Shown: piece after piece, positions 1 through 13,080 of the stretch
Layout of the letters: every line of letters starts with the position of its first letter
Position numbering within the stretch: the stretch's first letter is position 1
NCBI RefSeq assembly: GCF_029227915.1
Contig: NC_079879.1
Coordinates: forward strand, 1,860,001 to 1,924,000
Direction of reading: 5' to 3'
DNA: 64,000 bases
From: Hydractinia symbiolongicarpus
Lineage: Eukaryota; Cnidaria; Hydrozoa; Anthoathecata; Hydractiniidae
Notes under the pieces: generated by a model
Seen by the model: the letters and a program-made list of their open reading frames with translations, nothing else
Database searches by the model: none
Told to the model about the DNA's origin: nothing
Translations under genes and position numbers: made by a program

Positions 1-142
1 AAATAAATAAGTCAGCTTTTACTGTGGGAACAATCCTAGGCGTTACCGCGCGCTGAGAATACAGAAACAGTTTCCAAAACTACATATCATTGAATTCCTA
101 ACGATATAACTCCGTTTCAGTTACAACGGTTGCGTCACATAT

Positions 143-207
143 TCGTACCAACATGTATTTAGCGATATTTTTCTGATATTACTAGGTTGCATCGCTTTTA
201 ACAGTGA
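143..207 (+). repeat. Invariant core of the monomer (first of about 170 copies)
   Basis: This about 65-bp segment starts at TCGTACCAACATG and ends at TTTTAACAGTGA. It is nearly unchanged in most monomers across 64 kb, while the arm 200-300 bp away differs at many positions between subfamilies. Usual changes are single bases: ATGT/ATGG, ATATT/ATACT/ATATC and CATCG/CATTG/CATGG. Constraint on one part of a satellite monomer is known for protein-bound segments such as the CENP-B box of primate alpha satellite. No CENP-B box is visible here, so the binding role is inference. Copies lacking the core are listed separately. Confidence 0.8.
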
Positions 208-254
208 AACGATTGACTGTGGGACTTAAGTGAACTGATTTTGGACTTTGACCT

Positions 255-269
255 TATAAATGTTATAAA
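255..269 (+). promoter_or_regulatory. Paired TATAAA motif in each monomer (representative)
   Basis: TATAAA occurs at 255-260 and again at 264-269 as a 9-bp direct repeat (TATAAATGT followed by TATAAAT). Most monomers keep at least one TATAAA here; some subfamilies lose it through TAGAAATATGATAGATG (for example near 3610) or TTGTAAATGTGATG (for example near 3237). Many satellites are transcribed, and this could act as a weak TATA element, but in AT-rich repeats such words also arise by chance. No initiator or transcript evidence is available, so this is a candidate only. Confidence 0.25.
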
Positions 270-3200
270 TCAGGCAAATGGACTCTAAGAAATAGCATTC
301 TTCTTAATTTGGCATGATTGCTGGAACTCAGCGATTACAATGGCCGCTGTGGTAGAGCTTTAATGAAGAATGTAGATAAATATGTCATTTTGTACTGTGG
401 GACCAATTGTAGTCGTTAGCGCGCGCTGAAGATGTAGAGACAGTTTCAAAAACTACATTTCATTGACTTTTTAACAGTATCAGTCCGCTTGAGTTGCAAT
501 GGTTGCTTCACATATTCGTACCAACATGTATTTAGCGATATTTTTCTGATATTACTAGGTTGCATCGCTTTTAACAGTGAACCGATTGACTGTGGGACTT
601 AATTTAACTGATGTTGGACTGTGACCTTATAAATGTGATGAATAAGCCAATTGGACTCCAAGAAAAAAAATTCTTCTTAATTTGACATGATTGCTGGAAC
701 TCAGTGATTACACTGGGCTCTGTGGTAGCGCTTTAATGAAAAATTTAGATAAATAAGTCAGCTTTTACTGTGGGAACAATCCTAGCCGTTCCCGCGGGCT
801 GACAATACAGAAACAGTTTCCCAAACTACATTTCATTAAATTTCTAACGATATAACTCCGTTTCAGTTACAACGGTTGCGTCACATATTCGTACCAACAT
901 GTATTTAGCGATATTTTTCTGATATTACTAGGTTGCATCGCTTTTAACAGTGAAACGATTGACTGTGGGACTTAACTGAACTGATTTTGGACTTTGACCT
1001 TATAAATGTTATAAATGAGGCAAATGGACTCCAAGAAATAACACTGTTCTTAATTTGACATGATTGCTGGAACTCAGTGATTACACTGGGCGCTGTGATT
1101 ACGCTTCATTTAAAAATTTGGATAAATAAGTCATTTTGTAATGTGGGACCTATCGTAGCCCATAGCGCGCGCTGAGAATACAGAAACAGTTTCCAAAACT
1201 ACATTTCATTGAATTTCTAACAATATAACTCCGTTTCAGTTACAACGGTTGCGTCACATATTCGTACCAACATGGATTTAACGATATTTTTCTGATATTA
1301 CTAGGTTGCATCGCTTTTAACAGTGAAACGATTGACTGGGGGACTTAAGTGAACTGATTTTGGACTTTGACCTTATAAATGTTATAAATGAGGCAAATGG
1401 ACTCTAAGAAATAGCATTCTTCTTAATTTGGCATGATTGCTGGAACTCAGCGATTACAATGGCCGCTGTGGTAGCGCTTTAATGAAGAATTTAGATAAAT
1501 ATGTCATTTTGTACTGTGGGACCAATTGTAGTCGTTAGCGCGCGCTGAAGATATAGAGACAGTTTCAAAAACTACATTTCATTGACTTTTTAACAGTATC
1601 AGTCCGCTTGAGTTACAATGGTTGCTTCACATATTCGTACCAACATGGATTTAGCGATATTTTTCTGATACTACTAGGTTGCATCGCTTTTAACAGTGAA
1701 CCGATTAACTGTAGGACTTAATTTAACAGATGTTGGACTGTGACCTTATAAATGTGATGAATAAGCCAATTGGACTCCAAGAATAAACATTCTTCTTAAT
1801 TTGTCATGATTGCTGGAACTCAGTGATTACACTGGGCTCTGTGGTAGCACTTTAATGAAAAATTTAGATAATTAAGTCAGCTTTTACTGTGGGTACAATC
1901 CTAGCCGTTACCGCGCGCTGAGAATACAGAAACGGTTTCCAAAACTACATTTCATTGAATTTCTAACGATATAACTCCGTTTCAGTTACAACGGTTGCGT
2001 CACATATTCGTACCAACATGGATTTAGCGATATTTTTCTGATATTACTAGGTTGCATCGTTTTTAACAGTGAAACGATTGACTGTGGGATTTAATTAAAC
2101 TGATTTTGGACTTTGACTTTATAAATGTTATAAATGAGGCAAATGGACTCCAAGAAATAACACTGTTCTTAATTTGACATGATTGCTGGATCTCAGTGAT
2201 TACACTGGGCGCTGTGATTACGCTTCATTTAAAAATTTGGATAAAGAAGTTATTTTGTACTGTGGGACAAATTGTAGTCGTTAGCGCGAGCTGAAGATAT
2301 AGAGACAGTTTCAAAAACTACATTTCATTGACTTTTTAACAGTATCAGTCCGCTTGAGTTACAATGGTTGCTTCACATATTCGTACCAACATGGATTTAG
2401 CGATATTTTTCTGATACTACTAGGTTGCATCGCTTTTAAAAGTAAACCGATTGACTGTAGGACTTAATTTAACTGATGTTGGACTGTGACCTTATAAATG
2501 TGATGAATAAGCCAATTGGACTCCAAGAATAAACATTCTTCTTAATTTGACATGATTGCTGGAACTCAGTGATTACACTGGGCTTTATCGTAGCGCTTTA
2601 ATGAAAAATTTAGATAAATAAGTCAACTTTTACTGTGGGAACAATCCTAGCCGTTACGGCGCGCTGAGAATACAGAAACAGTTTCCAAAACTACATTTCA
2701 TTGAATTTCTAACGGTATAACTCAGTTTCAGTTACAAAGGTTGCGTCACATATTCGTACCAACATGGATTTAGCGATATTTTTCTGATATTACTAGGTTG
2801 CATCGCTTTTAACAGTGAAACGATTGACTGTGGGACTTAATTAAACTGATTTTGGATTTTGACTTTATAAATGTTATAAATGAGGCAAATGGACTCTAAG
2901 AAATAACATTCTTCTTAATTTGGCATGATTGCTGGAACTCAGCGATTACAATGGCCGCTGTGGTAGCGCTTTAATGAAGAACTTAGATAAATATGTCATT
3001 TGTACTGTGGGACCAATTGTAGTCGTTAGCGCGCGCTAAAGATATAGAGACAGTTTCAAAAACTACATTTCATTGACTTTTTAACAGTATCAGTCCGCTT
3101 GAGTTACAATGGTTGCTTCACATATTCGTACCAACATGGATTTAGCGATATTTTTCTGATACTACTAGGTTGCATCGTTTTTAACAGTGAACGGATTGAC

Positions 3201-3499
3201 TGTAGGATTTAATTGAACTGATGTTGGACTGTGACCTTGTAAATGTGATGAATAAGCCAATTGGACTCCAAGAAATAACATCTTTCTTAATTTGACATGA
3301 TTGCTGGAACTCAGTGATTACACTGGGCGTTGTGGTAGCGCTTTAATGGAAAATTTAGATAAATAAGTCAGCTTTTACTGTGGGACCAATCCTAGCCGTT
3401 AACGCGCGCTGAAAAAACAGAGACTGTTTCCAAAACTACATCTCATTGACTTTCTAACGGTAACAGTCCGTTTGAGTTACAACGGTTGGGTCACATATT

Positions 3500-3545
3500 C
3501 GTACCAACATGTAGTGAGCGAAATTTTTCTGATATCACTACGTTG
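3500..3545 (+). repeat. Variant core allele GTAGTGAGCGAAATT (first example)
   Basis: In a subset of monomers in the left 23 kb, ATGTATTTAGCGATATTTTT is replaced by ATGTAGTGAGCGAAATTTTT and is followed by GATATCACTACG or GATATCACTAGG. Further examples lie near 4255, 5000, 8355, 9100, 9850, 10590, 11710, 12455, 13203, 18055 and 22910. Their next half often carries the AGAAATATGATAGATGAGG arm. It is a coherent sub-lineage and not scattered mutation. I do not see it right of about 23 kb. Confidence 0.8.
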
Positions 3546-5737
3546 CATCGCTTTTAACAGTGACACGATTGACTGTGGTACTTAATTGAACTGATTTTGG
3601 ACTTTGACCTTAGAAATATGATAGATGAGGCATTTGGACTCCAAGAAATAACATTCTTCTGAATTTGAAATGATTGCTGGAACTCAGCGGTTACACTGGG
3701 CGTTGTGGTAGCGCTTTAATGAAGAATTTAGATAAATAAGTCAGCTTTTACTGTGGGAACAATCCTAGCCGTTACCGCGCGCTGAGAATACAGAAACAGT
3801 TTCCAAAACTACATTTCATTGAATTTCTAACGATATAACTCCGTTTTAGTTACAACGGTTGCGTCACATGTTCGTACCAACATGGATTTAGCGATATTTT
3901 TCTGATATTACTAGGTTGCATCGCTTTTAACAGTGAAACGATTGACTGTGGGACTTAATTAAACTGATTTTGGACTTTCACTTTATAAATGTTATAAATG
4001 AGGCAAATGGACTCCAAGAAATAACACTGTTCTTAATTTGACATGATTGCTGGAACTCAGTGATTACACTGGGCGCTGTGATTACGCTTCATTTAAAAAT
4101 TTGGATAATTAAGTCATTTTCTAATGTGGGACCTATCGTAGCCCATAGCGCGCTGAAGAGATAGAGACAGTTTCAAAAACTACATTTCATTGACTTTCTA
4201 ACGGTAGCGGTGTTTTTGAGTTACAACGGTTGGGTCACATATTCGTACCAACATGTAGTGAGCGAAATTTTTCTGATATCACTAGGTTGCATCGCTTTTA
4301 ACAGTGACACGATTGACTGTGGGACTTAATTGAACTGATTTTGGACTTTGACCTTAGAAATATGACAGATGAGGCATTTGGACTCCAAGAAATAACATTC
4401 TTCTGAATTTGAAATGATTGCTGGAACTCAGCGGTTACACTGGGCGATGTGGTAGCGCTTTAATGAAGAATTTAGATAAATATGTCATTTTGTACTGTGG
4501 CACCAATTGTAGTCGTTAGCGCGCGCTGAAAAAATAGAGACAGTTTCAAAAACTACATTTCATTGACTTTCTAATAGTATCAGTCCGCTTGAGTTACAAT
4601 GGTTGCGTCACATATTCGTACCAACATGGATTTAGCGATATTTTTCTGATACTACTAGGTTGCATCGCTTGTAACAGTGAACCGATTGACTGTAGGACTT
4701 AATTGAACTGATGTTGGACTGTGACCTTGTAAATGTGTTGAATAAGCAAATTGGACTCCAAGAAATAACATTTTTCTTAATTTGACATGATTGCTGGAAC
4801 TCAGTGATTACACTGGGCGTTGTGGTAGCGCTTTAATGGCAAATTTAGATAAATAAGTCAGCTTTTACTGTGGGACCAATCCTAGCCGTTAACGCGCGCT
4901 GAGAAAACAAAGACTGTTTCCAAAACTACATTTCATTGACTTTCTAACGGTAACAGTCCGTTTGAGTTACAACGGTTGGGTCACATATTCGTACCAACAT
5001 GTAGTGAGCGAAATTTTTCTGAGATCACTACGTTGCATCGCTTTTAACAGTGACACGATTGACTGTGGTACTTAATTGAACTGATTTTGGACTTTGACCT
5101 TAGAAATATGATAGATGAGGCATTTGGACTCCAAGAAATAACATTCTTCTGAATTTGAAATGATTGCTGGAACTCAGCGGTTACACTGGGCGTTGTGGTA
5201 GCGCTTTAATGAAGAATTTAAATAAATAAGTCAGCTTTTACTGTGGGAACAATCCTAGCCGTTACCGCGCGCTGAGAATACAGAAACAGTTTCCAAAACT
5301 ACATTTCATTGAATTTCTAACGATATAACTCCGTTTCAGTTACAACGGTTGCGTCACATATTCGTACCAACATGGATTTAGCGATATTTTTCTGATATTA
5401 CTAGGTTGCATCGCTTTTAACAGTGAAACGATTGACTGTGGGACTTAATTAAACTGATTTTGGACTTTCACTTTATAAATGTTATAAATGAGGCAAATGG
5501 ACTCCAAGAAATAACACTGTTCTTAATTTGACAGGATTGCTGGAACTCAGTGATTACACTGGGCGCTGTGATTACGCTTCATTTAAAAATTTGGATAAAT
5601 AAGTCATTTTGTAATGTGGGACCTATCGTAGCCCATAGCGCGCGCTGAAGAGATAGAGACAGTTTCAAAAACTACATTTCATTGACTTTCTAACGGTAGC
5701 GGTGTTTTTGAGTTACAACGGTTGGGTCACATATTCG

Positions 5738-8700
5738 TACCAACATGTATTTAGCGATATTTTTCTGATATTACTAGGTTGCATCGCTTTTAACAGTGAA
5801 ACGATTGACTGTGGGACTTATTTGAACTGATTTTGGACTTTGACCTTATAAATGTTATAAATGAGGCAAATGGACTCTAAGAAATAGCATTCTTCTTAAT
5901 TTGGCATGATTGCTGGAACTCAGCGATTACAATGGCCGCTGTGGTAGCGCTTTAATGAAGAATGTAGATAAATATGTCATTTTGTACTGTGGGACCAATT
6001 GTAGTCGTTAGCGCTCGCTGAAGATGTAGAGACAGTTTCAAAAACTACATTTCATTGACTTTTTAACAGTATCAGTCCGCTTGAGTTACAATGGTTGCTT
6101 CACATATTCGTACCAACATGGATTTAGCGATATTTTTCTGATATTACTAGGTTGCATCGCTTTTAACAGTGAAACGATTGACTGTGGGACTTAATTTAAC
6201 TGATGTTGGACTGTGACCTTATAAATGTGATGAATAAGCCAATTGGACTCCAAGAAAAAAAATTCTTCTTAATTTGACATGATTGCTGGAACTCAGTGAT
6301 TACACTGGGCTCTGTGGTAGCGCTTTAATGAAAAATTTAGATAAATAAGTCAGCTTTTACTGTGGGAACAATCCTAGCCGTTACCGCGCGCTGAGAATAC
6401 AGAAACAGTTTCCCAAACTACATTTCATTAAATTTCTAACGATATAACTCCGTTTCAGTTACAAAGGTTGCGTCACATATTCGTACCAACATGTATTTAG
6501 CGATATTTTTCTGATATTACTAGGTTGCATCGCTTTTAACAGTGAAACGATTGACTGTGGGACTTAATTGAACTGATTTTGGACTTTGACCTTATAAATG
6601 TTATAAATGAGGCAAATGGACTCCAAGAAATAACACTGTTCTTAATTTGACATGATTGCTGGAACTCAGTGATTACACTGGGCGCTGTGATTACGCTTCA
6701 TTTAAAAATTTGGATAAATAAGTCATTTTGTAATGTGGGACCTATCGTAGCCCATAGCGCGCGCTGAAAATACAGAAACAGTTTCCAAAACTACATTTCA
6801 TTGAATTTCTAACAATATAACTCCGTTTCAGTTACAACGGTTGCGTCACATATTCGTACCAACATGGATTTAACGATATTTTTCTGATATTACTAGGTTG
6901 CATCGCTTTTAACAGTGAAACGATTGACTGTGGGACTTAAGTGAACTGATTTTGAACTTTGACCTTATAAATGTTATAAATGAGGCAAATGGACTCTAAG
7001 AAATAGCATTCTTCTTAATTTGGCATGATTGCTGGAACTCAGCGATTACAATGGCCGCTGTGGTAGCGCTTTAATGAAGAATTTAGATAAATATGTCATT
7101 TTGTACTGTGGGACCAATTGTAGTCGTTAGCGCGCGCTGAAGATATAGAGACAGTTTCAAAAACTACATTTCATTGACTTTTTAACAGTATCAGTCCGCT
7201 TGAGTTACAATGGTTGCTTCACATATTCGTACCAACATGGATTTAGCGATATTTTTCTGATACTACTAGGTTGCATCGCTTTTAACAGTGAACCGATTGA
7301 CTGTAGGACTTAATTTAACAGATGTTGGACTGTGACCTTATAAATGTGATGAATAAGCCAATTGGACTCCAAGAATAAACATTCTTCTTAATTTGACATG
7401 ATTGCTGGAACTCAGTGATTACACTGGGCTCTGTGGTAGCACTTTAATGAAAAATTTAGATAATTAAGTCAGCTTTTACTGTGGGTACAATCCTAGCCGT
7501 TACCGCGCGCTGAGAATACAGAAACAGTTTCCAAAACTACATTTCATTGAATTTCTAACGATATAACTCCGTTTCAGTTACAACGGTTGCGTCACATATT
7601 CGTACCAACATGGATTTAGCGATATTTTTCTGATATTACTAGGTTGCATCGCTTTTAACAGTGAAACGATTGACTGTGGGATTTAATTAAACTGATTTTG
7701 GACTTTGACTTTATAAATGTTATAAATGAGGCAAATGGACTCTAAGAAATGACATTCTTCTTAATTTGGCATGATTGCTGGAACTCAGCGATTACAATGG
7801 CCGCTGTGGTAGCGCTTTAATGAAGAACTTAGATAAATATGTTATTTGTACTGTGGGACCAATTGTAGTCGTTAGCGCGCGCTGAAGATATAGAGACAGT
7901 TTCAAAAACTACATTTCATTGACTTTTTAACAGTATCAGTCCGCTTGAGTTACAATGGTTGCTTCACATATTCGTACCAACATGGATTTAGCGATATTTT
8001 TCTGATACTACTAGGTTGCATCGCTTTTAACAGTGAACCGATTGACTGTAGGACTTAATTGAACTGATGTTGGACTGTGACCTTATAAATGTGATGAATA
8101 AGCCAATTGGACTCCAAGAATAAACATTCTTCTTAATTTGACATGATTGCTGGAACTCAGTGATTGCACTGGGCTTTGTGGTAGCGCTTTAATGAAAAAT
8201 TTAGATAAATAAGTCAACTTTTACTGTGGGAACAATCCTAGCCGTTAACGCGCGCTGAAAAAACAGAGACTGTTTCCAAAACTACATTTCATTGACTTTC
8301 TAACGGTAACAGTCCGTTTGAGTTACAACGGTTGGGTCACATATTCGTACCAACATGTAGTGAGCGAAATTTTTCTGATATCACTACGTTGCATCGCTTT
8401 TAACAGTGACACGATTGACTGTGGTACTTAATTGAACTGATTTTGGACTTTGACCTTAGAAATATGATAGATGAGGCATTTGGACTCCAAGAAATAACAT
8501 TCTTCTGAATTTGAAATGATTGCTGGAACTCAGCGGTTACACTGGGCGTTGTGGTAGCGCTTTAATGAAGAATTTAGATAAATAAGTCAGCTTTTACTGT
8601 GGGAACAATCCTAGCCGTTATCGCGCGCTGAGAATACAGAAACAGTTTCCAAAACTACATTTCATTGAATTTCTGACGATATAACTCCGTTTTAGTTACA

Positions 8701-10583
8701 ACGGTTGCGTCACATGTTCGTACCAACATGGATTTAGCGATATTTTTCTGATATTACTAGGTTGCATCGCTTTTAACAGTGAAACGATTGACTGTGGGAC
8801 TTAATTAAACTGATTTTGGACTTTCACTTTATAAATGTTATAAATGAGGCAAATGGACTCCAAGAAATAACACTGTTCTTAATTTGACATGATTGCTGGA
8901 ACTCAGTGATTACACTGGGCGCTGTGATTACGCTTCATTTAAAAATTTGGATAATTAAGTCATTTTCTAATGTGGGACCTATCGTAGCCCATAGCGCGCT
9001 GAAGAGATAGAGACAGTTTCAAAAACTACATTTCATTGACTTTCTAACGGTAGCGGTGTTTTTGAGTTACAACGGTTGGGTCACATATTCGTACCAACAT
9101 GTAGTGAGCGAAATTTTTCTGATATCACTATGTTGCATCGCTTTTAACAGTGACACGATTGACTGTGGGACTTAATTGAACTGATTTTGGACTTTGACCT
9201 TAGAAATATGACAGATGAGGCATTTGGACTCCAAGAAATAACATTCTTCTGAATTTGAAATGATTGCTGGAACTCAGCGGTTACACTGGGCGATGTGGTA
9301 GCGCTTTAATGAAGAATTTAGATAAATATGTCATTTTGTACTGTGGCACCAATTGTAGTCGTTAGCGCGCGCTGAAAAAATAGAGACAGTTTCAAAAACT
9401 ACATTTCATTGACTTTCTAATAGTATCAGTCCGCTTGAGTTACAATGGTTGCGTCACATATTCGTACCAACATGGATTTAGCGATATTTTTCTGATACTA
9501 CTAGGTTGCATCGCTTTTAACAGTGAACCGATTGACTGTAGGACTTAATTGAACTGATGTTGGACTGTGACCTTGTAAATGTATTGAATAAGCCAATTGG
9601 ACTCCAAGAAATAACATTTTTCTTAGTTTGACATGATTGCTGGAACTCAGTGATTACACTGGGCGTTGTGGTAGCGCTTTAATGGAAAATTTAGATAAAT
9701 AAGTCAGCTTTTACTGTGGGACCAATCCTAGCCGTTAACGCGCGCTGAGAAAACAAAGACTGTTTCCAAAACTACATTTCATTGACTTTCTAACGGTAAC
9801 AGTCCGTTTGAGTTACAACGGTTGGGTCACATATTCGTACCAACATGTAGTGAGCGAAATTTTTCTGATATCACTACGTTGCATCGCTTTTAACAGTGAC
9901 ACGATTGACTGTGGTACTTAATTGAACTGATTTTGGACTTTGACCTTAGAAATATGATAGATGAGGCATTTGGACTCCAAGAAATAACATTCTTCTGAAT
10001 TTGAAATGATTGCTGGAACTCAGCGGTTACACTGGGCGTTGTGGTAGCACTTTAATGAAGAATTTAAATAAATAAGTCAGCTTTTACTGTGGGAACAATC
10101 CTAGCCGTTACCGCGCGCTGAGAATACAGAAACAGTTTCCAAAACTACATTTCATTGAATTTCTAACGATATAACTCCGTTTCAGTTACAACGGTTGCGT
10201 CACATATTCGTACCAACATGGATTTAGCGATATTTTTCTGATATTACTAGGTTGCATCGCTTTTAACAGTGAAACGATTGACTGTGGGACTTAATTAAAC
10301 TGATTTTGGACTTTCACTTTATAAATGTTATAAATGAGGCAAATGGACTCCAAGAAATAACACTGTTCTTAATTTGACATGATTGCTGGAACTCAGTGAT
10401 TACACTGGGCGCTGTGATTACGCTTCATTTAAAAATTTGGATAAATAAGTCATTTTGTAATGTGGGACCTATCGTAGCCCATAGCGCGCGCTGAAGAGAT
10501 AGAGACAGTTTCAAAAACTACATTTCATTGACTTTCTAACGGTAGCGGTGTTTTTGAGTTACAACGGTTGGGTCACATATTCG
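5738..10583 (+). repeat. Higher-order block I, copy 2 (13 monomers, 4.85 kb)
   Basis: This is the tandem partner of 150-5737. The join near 5735-5745 lies inside the core: C-type sequence with GGTAGCGGTGTTTTTGAG to the left is fused to the start-of-block sequence on the right. Relative to copy 1 it has lost a dimer of 746 bp between about 7700 and 7740. Beyond 10583 the sequence continues as the core variant GTAGTGAGCGAAATT and not as a third clean copy. Confidence 0.82.
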
Positions 10584-13080
10584 TACCAACATGTAGTGAG
10601 CGAAATTTTTCTGATATCACTAGGTTGCATCGCTTTTAACAGTGACACGATTGACTGTGGGACTTAATTGAACTGATTTTGGACTTTGACCTTAGAAATA
10701 TGACAGATGAGGCATTTGGACTCCAAGAAATAACATTCTTCTGAATTTGAAATGATTGCTGGAACTCAGCGGTTACACTGGGCGATGTGGTAGCGCTTTA
10801 ATGAAGAATTTAGATAAATATGTCATTTTGTACTGTGGCACCAATTGTAGTCGTTAGCGCGCGCTGAAAAAATAGAGACAGTTTCAAAAACTACATTTCA
10901 TTGACTTTCTAATAGTATCAGTCCGCTTGAGTTACAATGGTTGCGTCACATATTCGTACCGACATGTATTTAGCGATATTTTTCTGATATTACTAGGTTG
11001 CATCGCTTTTAACAGTGAACCGATTGACTGTAGGACTTAATTGAACTGATGTTGAACTGTGACCTTATAAATGTGATGAATAAGCCAATTGGACTCCAAG
11101 AAAAGACATTCTTCTTAACTTGACATGATTGCTGGAACTCAGTGATTACACTGGGCGCTGTGGTAGCGCTTTAATGAAAAATTTAGATAAATAAGTCAGC
11201 TTTTACTGTGGGACCAATCCTAGCCGTTACCGCGCGCTGAGAATACAGAAAATGTTTCCAAAACTACATTTCATTGAATTTCTAACGGTATAACTCCGTT
11301 TCAGTTACAACGGTTGCGTCACATATTCGTACCAACATGTATTTAGCGATATTTTTCTGATATTACTAGGTTGCATCGCTTTTAACAGTGAACCGATTTA
11401 CTGTAGGACTTAATTGAACTGATGTTGGAATGTGACCTTGTAAATGTGATGAATAAGCCAATTGGACTCCAAGAAATAACATTTTTCTTAATTTGACATG
11501 ATTGCTGGAACTCAATGATTACACTGGGCGTTGTGGTAGCGCTTTAATGGAAAATTTAGATAAATAAGTCAGCTTTTACTGTGGGACCAATCCTAGCCGT
11601 TAACGCGCGCTGAGAAAACAGAGACTGTTTCCAAAACTACACTTCATTGACTTTCTAGCGGTAACAGTCCGTTTGAGTTACAACGGTTGGGTCACATATT
11701 CGTACCAACATGTAGTGAGCGAAATTTTTCTGATATCACTACGTTGCATCGCTTTTAACAGTGACACGATTGACTGTGGTACTTAATTGAACTGATTTTG
11801 GACTTTGACCTTAGAAATATGATAGATGAGGCATTTGGACTCCAAGAAATAACATTCTTCTGAATTTGAAATGATTGCTGGAACTCAGCGGTTACACTGT
11901 GCGTTGTGGTAGCGCTTTAATGAAGAATTTAGATAAATAAGTCAGCTTTTACTGTGGGAACAATCCTAGCCGTTACCCCGCGCTGAGAATACAGAAACAG
12001 TTTCCAAAACTACATTTCATTGAATTTCTAACGATATAACTCCGTTTCAGTTACAACGGTTGCGTCACATATTCGTACCAACATGGATTTAGCGATATTT
12101 TTCTGATATTACTAGGTTGCATCGCTTTTAACAGTGAAACGATTGACTGTGGGACTTAATTAAACTGACGTTGGACTTTGACTTTATAAATGTTATAAAT
12201 GAGGCAAATGGACTCCAAGAAATAACGCTGTTCTTAATTTGACATGATTGCTGGAACTCAGTGATTACACTGGGCGCTGTGATTACGCTTCATTTAAAAA
12301 TTTGGATAAATAAGTCATTTTGTAATGTGGGACCTATCGTAGCCCATAGCGCGCGCTGAAGAGATAGAGACAGTTTCAAAAACTACATTTCATTGACTTT
12401 CTAACGGTAGCGGTGTTTTTGAGTTACAACGGTTGGGTCACATATTCGTACCAACATGTAGTGAGCGAAATTTTTCTGATATCACTAGGTTGCATCGCTT
12501 TTAACAGTGACACGATTGACTGTGGGACTTAATTGAACTGATTTTGGACTTTGACCTTAGAAATATGACAGATGAAGCATTTGGACTCCAAGAAATAACA
12601 TTCTTCTGAATTTGAAATGATTGCTGGAACTCAGCGGTTACACTGGGCGATGTGGTAGCGCTTTAATGAAGAATTTAGATAAATATGTCATTTTGTACTG
12701 TGGCACCAATTGTAGTCGTTAGCGCGCGCTGAAAAAATAGAGACAGTTTCAAAAACTACATTTCATTGACTTTCTAATAGTATCAGTCCGCTTGAGTTAC
12801 AATGGTTGCGTCACATATTCGTACCGACATGTATTTAGCGATATTTTTCTGATATTACTAGGTTGCATCGCTTTTAACAGTGAACCGATTGACTGTAGGA
12901 CTTAATTGAACTGATGTTGGACTGTGACCTTGTAAATGTGATAAATAAGCCAATTGGACTCCAAGAAATAACATTTTTCTTAATTTGACATGATTGCTGG
13001 AACTCAGTGATTACACTGGGCGTTGTGGTAGCGCTTTAATGGAAAATTTAGATAAATAAGTCAGCTTTTACTGTGGGACC
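9590..13080 (+). repeat. Five-monomer period (1865 bp), about two copies
   Basis: Markers recur 1865 bp apart. The rare GTACCGACATG (GACATG at 10961 and 12826) and the stretch with GAGAAAACA near 9735 and 11600 are examples. It overlaps the right end of block I copy 2, so the 5-monomer amplification reused block I monomers. Matching fails after about 11050 and 12910, where the downstream monomers are of different types. Confidence 0.7.

Larger units (their letters stand above)
150..5737 (+). repeat. Higher-order block I, copy 1 (15 monomers, 5.59 kb)
   Basis: This block is made of A, B, C and an A-variant monomer type. Private variants link it to the next block. AATGTAGATA at 369 recurs at 5961 and GATAATTAAG at 1867 recurs at 7459, both 5592 bp apart. 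Later markers (GAAAAAACAG at 3411 and 8257; AAGTCATTTT before CTAATG at 4111 and 8957; AATTTAAATA at 5215 and 10061) are 4846 bp apart. The change of offset means copy 2 lacks two monomers corresponding to about 2140-2886. Boundaries fall in conserved sequence and are accurate only to a few tens of bases. Confidence 0.85.

Noticed and set aside
1201-1290. Bacterial-type promoter or terminator signals in AT-rich parts
   Set aside because: The window is a eukaryotic-type satellite; isolated TATAAT-like words and short hairpins are expected by chance and have no gene next to them.
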